A stretch of 64,000 bases of DNA from Monocercomonoides exilis (Eukaryota > Preaxostyla > Oxymonadida > Polymastigidae): contig LSRY02000006.1 in assembly GCA_001643675.2 (NCBI GenBank), positions 994,501-1,058,500 on the forward strand, in the 5' to 3' direction. Under the pieces are notes generated by a model. The model ran no database searches and was not told the origin of the DNA. It worked only from the letters and a program-made list of their open reading frames with translations. Every line of letters begins with the position of its first letter. The first letter of the stretch is position 1. This document shows, piece after piece, positions 11,178-21,885 of this stretch. The position numbers and the translations under genes are program-made.

Positions 11178-12151
11178 TGATGAAATGCTATGTTTCTGAT
11201 TGATGTTTTCATTTTCTATTTTGGGTCAAAGTTGTTTTTTTATTAGATTATAATTTTATAGTTGTTTAATTTTTTTTTTGACAGTTTATGTTCTTTTAAC
11301 TCATTCATTTTTGGAAAAAAATAATTTTTTTTTTGAACTTTTTGAATTTTTACAATCATCTTTTGGTTTTCGTTATTTGTATTGTGTCTGTTTTGTTGTT
11401 TTAAACACGCTGAAGGATTTTTTTACTGTTTTATTTAAAAAAACAATAATTTGTTTTGAAGATTCTTTTATCATCATACGAATTATGTGAATGGATTTTT
11501 CAATAAGAAAAAGTGTTTTTCAGAAATATAGTTTTGTGATAAATGTTCTGTGGATGAGAATAATGACAATCATTTCAGTAAAAAAAATAAAAAAAGAAAA
11601 AGAAAAAAGGAATGAAAGAAGAAAGGAAGGAAGGAAGGTTAAAAGAAATTAGATAAAAGAAAAGAAAAGAAGAAAGAATACGACTGTCCTCACAGAAAAT
11701 ATTGACTGAAAAATCAAAGAAAATATTCAAAACTTGTATGTTGAGGTTTGCTAAGTTTGAAAATTCTTCAAATAAAGGAAAAGCAGAAACAAACCGCTTG
11801 ATTTCTCTTGATTGCTGTCAATTATTCAAAATTTATTAATCAAAGCACCCATAACAGAAAACACAGAATAAAGAATTATTTTTCTTCGTTATTCTTTGCC
11901 AAAAATGTCAATACAACACAAAGTGGTATGAACATTAATATTTTGATGGCTGTTTTGAGTTTTTGTTGCGCTTAATTTTTCCGCCAAACATGCACATATT
12001 CAAATTGAATGCCAAAATGATTTGCTTTCTTGTCACAATGCTTTTTAAAGGTACAGGATACAGATAGCACTAAAAAGTTCAATAGTGCGTGCATTGTTGC
12101 ATTGAAATTCATGATGAATCTTTTTCATTTATTCTTTATTTTTTATTATAG
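11178..12151. other. AT-rich spacer, no intact gene seen
   Basis: This holds the 3' region of the BCAS3-like gene, purine-rich simple sequence (11580-11670), and probably the lost or hidden 5' exon of the following pseudogene. An ATG at 11905 followed by a few codons and GTGGTATG could be that exon, but I cannot fix the splice. Confidence 0.4.
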
Positions 12152-13451
12152 AATTGCTCAACGAATTGGGCAATGATTCAGCAGATGAGCAAAAACGGAA
12201 AATCGAAGAGATGAATTATGTGATGGAGGAGATTGGCAAAGAAAATTTTGAATCACTTTTAACAGGAGAAATGTTCAACAAAATAGATAAAATGATTGAA
12301 GAAGAGAAATTATCGATGGAAAATGCAATTTTATTGATGAAACACTTTGGATATTGGATAGAGAATAAAAATATATGGATTGATATCTTTGAAGAATCTT
12401 TATTGAATAAAAGATTTGAGAAGATGATTATTGAAGAAAATATGAAAAACGAAGAAAAAAACGAAAAGTTTCTTGTTGATCTTTGTGAATGTTATGTTTT
12501 TCATAGACATCATTTCTCATCTGAATTTCTTTCGATTTGCACTCGCTGTCTTGTAAAATATGCTTTGAGAAAAGAGGAAAAAGAGGAAAAAAGAAAAGAA
12601 GTTGAAATGGCTTTATTAGCTATAAATTCAATTCACTTATATCTTGTGTGAGAATTTCTGTTTTATTTTTTTGATATCAAAAATTATTCTTCCTTGTTTT
12701 TATGTTAGCTAATAGAGCAAGAAGTTTATATTAAGGAAATTACAGTATTCATCTGGCATCTTCAAGAGCTTTGCAGTATGGCACTGCTTGCCAATCAATC
12801 CACTTAGATATTTTTGAAAAACAGAATATACCATGAAAGAAGCTTGGAAGATGTTGCGGTGAATGAGTTGCATTTCGCAAAAGAGGTGGAAAAAGAATTG
12901 GAAGATCTGATAAGAAGTGTGGATTGTAAGAGAGAGAAAGAAGAGAAAGATGTGCATATTATCAGGAGATTGCTCAATGAGGTTTATGATTTCTTCGATT
13001 CAAGCATGTTGTGGAACGAAGAATTTGCTAAGCTCATCGGAAGCATAGTTCAAATATTTCGAGCATCAAGGGACAATTACGGAGAAATTTACCAGAAATG
13101 CATTTTTATATAAAAAACAGCCACATAAAGCAGATGCGTGAAAGTTGATGGCTTGCTGAAAGACAGAGCTGTTGATGCTGTTTTTGAGGAGATATATCGA
13201 CCAAGGTTGAATGATATGATATTTAACAGCTTGATATTCTTTCGAAATGTTTCAATGCAATTGAAAGAAGAGTCGGATAAAGAAATAAAAGAGGTGAAAA
13301 GAATAGAGCTGAAAAGGAAAGAATTTGAAAAGATAAAGAAGAAAAATATGAAGACATTGTAATAAATTTTCGTATATTTTTTGATTTGATAAATAGAAAA
13401 CGTTTATTTGCATCAAGAACGATTATTGAAGATTATTTTGTGAATGAATAA
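12152..13451 (+). pseudogene. Decayed copy of an oxymonad helical-repeat (ARM-like) protein family
   Basis: The interval reads as one protein through an acceptor at 12150-12151 and an intron at 12646-12708 (GTGTGA...TTAG). Family hallmarks include EQKRKIEEMN, MIEEEKLSMENA, LLNKRFEKMIIEE, FLVDLCECY, IEQEVYIKEI, VNELHFAKEVEKELEDL and LWNEEFAKLIGS. I recall this pattern as a very large paralogous family in Monocercomonoides; no search was possible. The frame is broken by TAG at 12805 (where the family has Trp, after NQST), TAA at 13111 and a further TAA near 13126. A frameshift near 13348 moves the C-terminal part, ending DYFVNE, into another frame that stops at 13451. No long insertion is seen, so this is point decay. 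The function of intact members is unknown. The stretch after 13451 leads directly into the transposon. Confidence 0.7.
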
Positions 13452-13509
13452 AAAAATGAAATCAATTTGGTTTTGAAACACACGTTTTTTATCTTCCTAT
13501 TTTTCATTA

Positions 13510-13550
13510 CAGTCAGTGCCAAAGCCGATCCTTGGTGCGAAACCCGAACC
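13510..13550 (+). repeat. Left terminal inverted repeat of the transposon
   Basis: Begins CAGTCAGTGCCAAAGCC after a TA dinucleotide and continues with CTTGGTGCGAAACCC. It matches the reverse complement of 16005-16045 at 39 of 41 positions. Confidence 0.93.
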
Positions 13551-13802
13551 AAAAGAGAGAGAGAATGCGATCATTTTTCGAAGTTGTTTAATATTTCTTC
13601 AACAAAAAACAAAATATATTCAACTATTCGTTGAAAACCAGGTATTTGGCAACATATTTAGTAATTAACTAATGAAATAATAAACAAAGAATATGTATTT
13701 TGTGTTTGAATTATTATTGAAAAAATAAAATATAATTGATATGAAGCAATTCTTTAAAAGAAAATTTGAAATTAATTCGTCAAAATGGTCTGAAGACTGA
13801 AG

Positions 13803-15890
13803 TTAAATTCTGCAGTTGTATTTAGAGTAGTATGTTTCTCTAATGTGTTTCTCTTTCAAATTAAATAAAGGAGAAATTTCTCTGGGAGGGTGATCGAAAT
13901 CTCTGTTTTCATTTTTTGAAGTTGATTTCACTTCTTTTTCATTGACTTTGACCATTTCAATCATTCTCTTTGCTTTTTTTCTCGAAAACTTTTTTTCCTT
14001 TGCTGGTTCTTTATTCAACATTTCATTAAGTTCTTGTCGACTATGTTTATTCTCACGTTTCTTTTCAGAAGATGAAGTTGGTTTTCCAATTTTCGCAAGC
14101 TGCTTTTGAAGAAAATGGAAATGCTCTTTTGTTGATTCAATTTGTTTCATTAGCTCTGATTCATCCATCTCATTTGCTCCTTCTGTTGGCTTTTCGTCAG
14201 TTGTATTTTCGTCGGTTGAATATTTTCTGTGATTAACGATCAACTTTGTAGGTTCTTTTGATATTTCAGAATCTTTTAGAGATGAATATTTTGAAGGTGT
14301 GAAGAAGGTAATTGTTTGTCGCTTTGAGGAGAATAATTCCAAAACAACTCTTCTCTTCAATCTCGCGATGAAACAGAAGTTTCAGAATTGCTTTTAAGAT
14401 TCTGTATTGGTGATCCAGATATGCGATCCAAAACTGGGGCGGCAGCAACAGACCAAACTCCGCTTTTAATGAAAGCTGATTTGATTGTGGAAGGCATTGT
14501 TGCTGCAGCTACTGCTTCAGGGAGAATATCCGCAAGTGATGCTCTGTTTGAATGAATTGAAAACGGAGAAGGAATTTGAAACTTGTTATAAAGCGTTGTT
14601 TTCAAACGAGAGAAGATGCATGAATCACATGGTTGTTAAAGATGAGTCATGTTGTGAGGAAAGAATTTAATAATTATGTTGTGTTCCTCAGCAGATCTTG
14701 AAACAGAATCATCCGTATGAGTAATATGATTATCCATCAAAAACAGGGCTTTATGTGTAGTGGATGGTTTAACTTTGGACACGATCCATGAAATCCTGCT
14801 ATTGATCATGACACTTCTAAAAATCTCTTCAGTCATCCATCCCGATGAGGAAGGAAGAACATCAATATCGAAAGATGAAAGTGAAGAAAAATCTTCGGGT
14901 AAACATTTTGTTGGCCAAAGAAGAAATTTTCTTGGAGAGGATTTATCCGCACATACACATAAGCACAACGTTGAATTTGGCACTTTCGGAGGAGCTGGAG
15001 AAGATGGAGGAATTTGATTTTTCAGGCAAGCAATCAGTTTACTTGGACTTTTATTCAAATTCAATGAGGTTTCATCAAAATTAAATATTTTTGAAGAATC
15101 AATGTGATTTTCGTTAATCACATTTGACAATTCTTCAAACCATTGTCTGACATTCTCTGGCGATTGAGCCGCAATTTTTGAAATGTCAGTTGGCCTTGAA
15201 ATTGCAGCATGAATAATTTCACTTCTTTTTAATAACTTGAATGCATATTTTTCGTTTATTTTTCTTGGCTCGTTTTCATCTGTTGAATCCTTTTCGAGAA
15301 TATCCACGCACTCATAAAAATGTGTATTTAAAAAAATGAAAAGTCAAAAACAAATAAAACCATGTTTTGAACGTCATGCACTCGAACAGTTTCCTGTTCT
15401 GACAACTTCACAAGAACTTGATTTTCTATTATTTCGAGCTGTGGCGAATTAATTGTTAAAGGATGCCCATCAACTCCAATATCCCTTCCTTCCTTTTGCG
15501 CTTTGATTCCCCTGAGCCAAGCTCCTTTGGATTTAAGTTTTTCATTTACGGCAGTTTGCCATTTCAGTGAATAATCATTTCGAATTGCAAATATTTTTTT
15601 CGTTGTTGAAGGAATGGAACGATATTTGCTGGATGCAAGTTCGCGATGAAGTTGAAGAGGAGAGAGATATGTTTTGTTGCTCATGTTATATGGGTCATGA
15701 TCAAATTGAAAATCCCGATAACTGTTTTTCGTTACAACTTTTTGCATTACTTGATATATATCATCGTTTTTTGTGTCAATTTCTTTCAATAACTCAAATA
15801 TGATCTCATTTTTTCCTTATATGAGAATTTAAAATGAAAATATTCGTTCTTTTCTATTTCATCAATCATTTCATTGACTTGTGATTTCAT
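13803..15890 (-). pseudogene. Broken pogo/Tigger-like DDE transposase
   Basis: Reading the minus strand from an ATG at 15890, pieces of one transposase appear in order. First comes a helix-turn-helix/CENP-B-like DNA-binding part (VDGHPLTINSPQLEIIE, VRVHDVQNM). The catalytic domain follows, with IFNFDETSLN (first Asp region), ALFLMDNHITH (second acidic residue) and IIIKFFPHNMTHL. After it come QPCDSCIFSRLKTTLY and a C-terminal charged region ending near 13803. A likely 50-nt intron (15360-15311, GTTTTA...TGAG) joins VQNM to CVDILEKD. Lesions: a frameshift near 15805, an in-frame TAA directly after HNMTHL (about 14637), and a frameshift near 14360. These enzymes cut and paste DNA at TA sites; this copy should be inactive. 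The third catalytic acidic residue is not clearly visible, and I did not rebuild the gene. Confidence 0.8.
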
Positions 15891-16004
15891 AATTGCCAAA
15901 CATAGATTGATGATGATTATTGTGTTAATTTATCATGTTTTTATTTTTTGAAATGCATTGATGAGAATTTATTTTCAAAATTTTCGATATCAGCATATTT
16001 TAAA

Positions 16005-16045
16005 GGATCGGGTTTCGCACCAAGGATAGGCTTTGGCACTGACTG
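16005..16045 (-). repeat. Right terminal inverted repeat of the transposon
   Basis: The reverse complement begins CAGTCAGTGCCAAAGCC and ends at the TA at 16046-16047. It differs from the left repeat at two positions. Confidence 0.93.
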
Positions 16046-16047
16046 TA

Positions 16048-17156
16048 TTTCATAAAATTGAAACAGGTTATTTTAAGATTTTTTTTCTTAATTAACGTTT
16101 TGCTAATGTCACCACGAGCTTTTGAAATCGAATATTTTCCTTATTCAAATTGCTTTTAATCTTTCCTTTTTTATATTTTTGGTTATTAAAGACTTAAGGA
16201 ACTCTTTTTATTCAACAATTTTACAAATCTCACCTTTTGATATTCCACTGAAATAGTGTTATGTTAAGTAATAATTTCATATGATGCAAATTTGAAGCTT
16301 TTTTGGAAAAAAAAAACCACGATTTATTCCGAACTTTTTCTTCTTTCATTCCATGATAAGTCTTGGATTTGGATACAAAAAATATTTGCAAAAAAAACAT
16401 TTATATGTTGATATATTTGAAGAAAAAGAGCAAAATAGATTATTAGTGCAAAATTTTGAAAGCTTCATATTTCGAACAAAATATTTTTTTGTGAATAAAA
16501 TTACACTTCTTTTTTAAAAGACTTTTTAAATATCAAAAAATCTGTTAATTTGAATCAAACGACATTACTCACATTTTATCACCAAATTTGTATGAATGGT
16601 TGAAATGTGTAAAGAATACAATTAAAACTCAAAAGAAATACCGCGTGGAAATTCATTCCTCCCAACATATGTAATCCATTGACGATTGATCCAAATTATA
16701 GGAGTTGCAGAGTAAAAGCAAAAAGTTAAAATATAAATTCACCGTACAAGTTATATTATAAAAGAACATAAAAAAGAAAGTAAAGTTCAACTCGGAAATA
16801 ATTTTATGTAATCAAAATCTTTAAAATAACACTGAAAGCGTGATAAAACTTTACAAAATGAATATTTATCACAAAAATCGAAAAGTGTTAAGGGCCAAAA
16901 CTAAAAGTGGCTCAAAACAACAACTATAAAATAACAAATAACATTATGTACATTTTGCTTTACAAGAGAATTCAACGTTATACAAAAACACTGTTTAAAA
17001 AAAAAAAAGTTATTTGTACAGTTAACGAAAAGAAATTTGTAATTCACGAATCAGAGAGTAAAAATACATAAAACTCATTTACTTTTAATCACAAATAACA
17101 AAGCCGCATTTCTCTTGAAAAAGTTGAATCATTTTCCTTTTTGTATTTGATAAAGT
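16048..17156. other. AT-rich spacer, no gene seen
   Basis: About 1.1 kb between the transposon and the 3' end of the kelch protein gene. Frames are short and rich in stops on both strands; I see no RNA gene signature. Confidence 0.5.
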
Positions 17157-20100
17157 TCATATTGGCACTCGAAATGCTTCGTCCGTTATTTCCTTGTCAA
17201 ATTGCGGCCTGTAGCTCATTGTCCTGTGCTTAAGAAGCCCCACATCAAGTTCATCTCCTTCGTCAATGCCAACACCTCCCATGCTTTTCGTTCTCGTTAA
17301 AGTGCCCCTTCTTGAAACAGATAGTTGCCTGTGGGGCTTTAGCGCAGTTCGCACAAAGCACGTTTTACACGGAAGGTCAAACGACAATATCACCTCCAGC
17401 CACATCACAACCCCTCCAAAAATGCCCATAAGCCCCATCATCGTTGACATGATGTTCGCCAAAAACGCTCCCAACGATGCTCTGTCCTTGAACATCGTCA
17501 AAATCACGCTCGTCTCTTGCATCAGCTCCACATTCACATACAGCCCAAACACCGTGTTGATCTCGTCTTCAGATGCAGTTGTCCCTTCCTTGTATGTCGC
17601 CTTGATTGCTTGATATCCCATCATGCGCTTTCCTGTGTTATCTTCAAACACAGACGCTGATAGCTTGTACTCAAACACAGTCGCCTCGCCTCCTTTAAAA
17701 GGCCTCCCGTCCTTCGTCCGAGCCAGCAGCTCGATGGATGAGTCCGACTCGTTGAATGAATGCTCCTTCCCGTGCTGGATCCCACTGTCGATGTCCAAAT
17801 CCGCCGTGATAGAGTTGGCGTAGCTGTCCAGGTTGTATGTCGCCAGTCTCACAGATGGGTGCTTTCCGTTGGACAGAAACACAAGTCGCACATTCTCGCC
17901 TTTCACTAACACCTCACAGTGCGACACCGGACGGATCATGGAATTGTCAGAAGGTGTCTGCCTGCAGCTGATAGACAATGGATCATCAGAGCCTGTGCAA
18001 TCAAAAGAAAAAATACACAATAATAAGGAATAATGTAAAAAAATATTAAAATAAACATATTGTGAGATATGAAATGTAACACATTAAAATAAACACAACA
18101 ATACCTACACGCTTCAAATTATTCACTTCGATGTGAAGCGATTTGTCGCACGGCTGCCAGTCTGTCTGCGTGTTGTGGTCTGCCAAGTTCGCAATGCAAA
18201 GACCTGCATAATCCTCCAGCTTTATCCGAACAGTTATATTGCGCGTGGTGATGTTGCTCATATCGATCGTTTGGTCCAGTACAGATGACACAATCGACTT
18301 CGTCTCCACTTTCCCATTCACAAAGTACTCCAAAATGACACTCCCTCCTGCCCCCGCTGCAAAGAACACAAAAATGATTGAGACAAACCCGCCTATACTT
18401 GTCTTCCGCACCGTCAGTGGTGCAGAAAGTGTCATTGGGTCCACCACCACTCGGTGCTTTGCAGAAAACAGATCCACTTTTGCAAGTAACACACGCGATG
18501 GGCAGCACACGCAAATAACTGCTGCCCCAACCCCTACAAATAGTGACACAACATACGCAACGGCTGTTGCTGTTCCTGCAAAACTGTCCTCTCCATAAAA
18601 CCGCTCAGGCTGTTTGTCTGCATCTACTTCCCTTTGTACCATTGTTGAGTTCTGCGTCTTCGCCCCAATTGGACAGTACCTCCCTTCTTCGCACCGAATG
18701 CACGATGCCTGCCCTTCCAACGCCGAGTAAGTGCCAGCCGGGCAAGCAATGCAGTGGTATCCAGATGAACCTCCTTCATATGCATTGTATGATCCTCCAA
18801 AGCACTTGATACATTCCCCGCGAAGATTCCATTCTCGAAAGAACGAGCCTTTTGCACAAGGAATACATTCATCATCTTCGTCATCATCTTCTTCTTCATT
18901 TTGTGCTTCACCAACACTTTTAGCAGGTAGAAAAGCTCTTCTTTCGTTCTTCTTGTACTGGTGCTCCTGCTCTGAAATATCGCGCGTTCCTATCGAACAG
19001 CTGAATAATTTATGGTCCAAATGAAATATGTGCATTTCGTTATGAAACTGATTGTCAATAGGAGTTGAGTGTGAAAGCCTGTTTCCTCCAAAAAAATAGA
19101 TCTTCCGCTTGAAATACTGTCCAGAAGCACCAAACACATACGGCATCTCCATCGACGGCTTGCCTCCTGTCATCGATCCCTCCGCTTTGTGCCTTGTAAC
19201 ACTTCCGTGCTGCAGATCTCGAACATTAACCATCTCAATTGAGTTTCTCACATAATCCTCTTCTGCTCCTCCTATCGCAATAAACTGCTTATCTCCTGGC
19301 ACAATAGTTGCTCCTTTCTTTAGGGAAGCCCACACTTCACCTTCTTCGTTCTCAACAGGAATCGGCTTTGTGTAATATGCGCGGATAAGCTCATCGTCGT
19401 GCTTCACTCCGTACTCTGCAAAGTCCACATCAACAGCCAGCGGAATCAGCACCGCATCAATTTCCTTCACAACCTCTCCTTTCCCGTCGTACCCTCCTGC
19501 AATCGCCAACAACTCAGAGTCATTAGCTCCTATCTGGTGCACCGTGCGTTTCGTAATCACCGCTCTCTCTCGTCTTTTCAGCTCCCAAGGTGCAGACGGG
19601 CCTCCGAGCTGTGTCCCTGCAGCGCTTGCATTGAACTCCAGTTTGTCATATCCTTCTCCAGAAACCACAATCTTCGGCGAGTACCACAAGTTCATTTTCT
19701 TCCATTCATTCGTCAGTAGAGAATACCGCCACAACTCGTTTGTCACCGAAGAGTCGCTCAGCTTCCCTCCAAAATAGTACAAGCACCTTCCAACCATCAC
19801 CCCTGTCGTCCCACATCGCCCAGAAGGCCGAAGATCAGTCGACGGATCTACCTTCTTCCACTCCTCATGAACAATCGAGTACTCCCACAAATCGTTTCCA
19901 ATAGTTTTGCTCGTTCCTGCTGCATCGCCTTTTTCCCCTCCAAATATAAACAGCCTGCTCGCATGCTCAACAATACCAAAATTAGCAATCCCTGGTGGTT
20001 CAATTTCACCCTTGCTCTTGTGCTCCTTCCATTCCTGCTTCAAGTAATCAAATGAATAAAGATCATTCACTATAATCGGATAATTCCCCTTCCCTTCCCC

Positions 20101-21573
20101 CTCCTTCTTTCCTCCAAACACAAACATCCTCCCAAGCACACTCACAGAACCGTGACCTGTTCTCCCTGCTGGTACCTCTCGCACTCCTGATGACTCCACT
20201 TCGAACAATGCCCCCTTGTTCTCTGTATTCTTCCCCCAATTATGACGCTCTCCTCGCTCTATCCCTTCATTCAATGGTTTCTCCTGTTCGCTTTCGTTAA
20301 CTTCCATGCGACCTTCCTCTGTTCCATTCACTGAAAATCCTCCTGCTATATTTTTATTCATCGTTTTTGCTTGTGTTTCTCCCTCTTTGAGAAGAACAGA
20401 AATTAGATTGTCAGACAAATGATCCTTCCCCATTCCTCCATAAACAAACAGCTTCACTCTCTCCTTCACTTCCCCTTTTTCAGTCACATTCACGCGTACA
20501 GCTATCATCCCTGCCTGCCTCCGCTCCCACCCAGCAAACTCCTCATTGCCATCTTCTTCTTCATGTTGCTTCACTTTCAGCTTTGAATACACGGCAGAGG
20601 CAGAATCATGCTGTTTTGTGGTTTGAGGAAATTGATAGCATGTGATAGAGGGAGAAGACGATCTAAAGTCAATTGCTAGCAAGTTTTCATGAAATGTGCG
20701 TGTATGCCCGCTGCTCTTTAACCCGCCATACAGATAAAGCACCCCATCCAGAGCACAGTAGCTGCATTCAATCCTTCCACCACAATATTCCTCGTACACT
20801 CTCGGTGCCGTCCAAGTCATTGAATTCGTGTCAAATTCGTATATCGTCAGATTTTCATCGCATTCCCTGTTTGCGCTTTCTCCCCCAACCACAAACAGCG
20901 ATCCTCGCCAAAAAATCATTGCTCCATTCATCCGTCCAAAAGGAACATTCTGCAAATTTGTGCTTGTATCTTCAAACAATTGACGCCATTCCCGCTTCCT
21001 TACATCAAACTGCCAAACATCGTTAAGTGTTTTCTTCTCATTTTCTCCCCCAAAAATGTAAAACATCCCGTCTCCATCTGCTTCTCCATTGTAGCACCCA
21101 ACACCTCCATATCTCCACGGGGGCACTTTTCCAACAATCTCCTCTCTCCAAGTATGCCGCGTGTAAGAAAATGAATGCATTGTTCCCATCAATCCGTCTT
21201 TTCCTTTCCCGCTCCATGCAAAAAACTGTGTGCTTGTTGAAAAATGCAAATACCCTACCAATCCCGGACAATAGTATTGCCCATTTTCACCTTCCAATTT
21301 CCAAAAAGAATTATTTTCCTCATAATTGTAACTGTATATGTCTGTTTCAACGCTTCTTTGTGTGTCTCTTCCATGAAATAAATAGAACTTGGCATCTGCA
21401 CAATTATACGGTCTTGTCATAACCGGGAGAATTCTCGATGAAGGCGGTGAACCAAATTTTGGAAATGGTCGTGCAGATAAAACGAGATTGGCCTCGTGAA
21501 CTTTCTTAGAAGCATCATCTGCTTCGACCATAACCAAATACACAATCAAAGTTAAAAATTGAAAGCACCTCAT
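17157..21573 (-). CDS. Kelch-repeat, Cys-rich, multi-pass membrane protein (two exons)
   Basis: Exon 1 is 21573-18111 and exon 2 is 17992-17157, about 1432 aa. Donor GTGTAG at 18110 and GTATTG at 18104 both keep frame; the second adds two residues. A signal peptide (MRCFQFLTLIVYLVMVEAD) leads into at least eight kelch blades, each with a hydrophobic strand plus GG (FYIFGGE, LFVVGGE, LYLYGGL, LFVYGGM, MFVFGGK, LFIFGGE, LYYFGGK, IYFFGGN). A Cys-rich segment follows (about 900-985; CIPCAKGSF, CIACPAGTYS, CIRCEEGRYCP), resembling the ephrin-receptor-like/GCC2-GCC3 type. Membrane helices lie near 1004-1024, 1061-1083 and 1331-1356, enclosing a loop of about 245 residues with NxT/S sites, then a basic cytosolic tail (RRGTLTRTKS). 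Kelch ectodomains usually bind ligands or glycans; a surface receptor or adhesion role is inferred. No close named family is recognised. Confidence 0.85.
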
Positions 21574-21885
21574 ATATTCAACAAAAAGGTTTGCAAAAAT
21601 ATAGCTTCAGTGATCTTTCAATCCTTGTTCGTCTGCTTTCTTTTAAATTAATTGTTCAAAAAAAGACTCTTGCAATTATGGTTCATAACATCAAAAATAA
21701 TTTTATTATTCATCGATTGCACTGTTAATTGTTTCGATAAAATACATAATTTTAACAAACAGAATTTATATAAATCTTTCATTTAAGCGCGTGTTTTAAG
21801 CAATCCGTGAAGCGAATTTTTGAAGTGAAAAAATATAGAAATGAAAAGATCTTTGAAATCGATTTAACGCAACAAAAATAATAAA
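21574..21885. other. Short AT-rich spacer
   Basis: 312 bp between two minus-strand genes: upstream of the kelch protein start and downstream of the helicase-lobe stop. Nothing further is recognised. Confidence 0.5.

Larger units (their letters stand above)
13510..16045 (-). mobile_element. Tc1/mariner-superfamily (pogo/Tigger-like) DNA transposon, degenerate
   Basis: A 2.5-kb element is bounded by matching 41-bp terminal inverted repeats starting CAGTCAGTGCC, each flanked by TA (13508-13509 and 16046-16047), the target duplication expected of Tc1/mariner/pogo elements. It contains a single minus-strand transposase region (13803-15890) with several lesions, and AT-rich ends. It sits just downstream of the helical-repeat pseudogene in gene-poor DNA. 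The two terminal repeats differ at only two positions, so the insertion may be fairly recent, yet the transposase is already broken; it may therefore have moved as a non-autonomous copy. Confidence 0.88.

Noticed and set aside
2503-13451. Alternative genetic code with TAA/TAG read as Gln, as in Streblomastix
   Set aside because: Frames of 1300-3100 codons use CAA/CAG freely and contain no internal TAA/TAG, and genes end with all three stops. The TAG at 12805 replaces Trp, not Gln. Reading TAA as Gln after NGFAFYR in the small phosphatase gives a plausible tail (QL), but one case is not enough.
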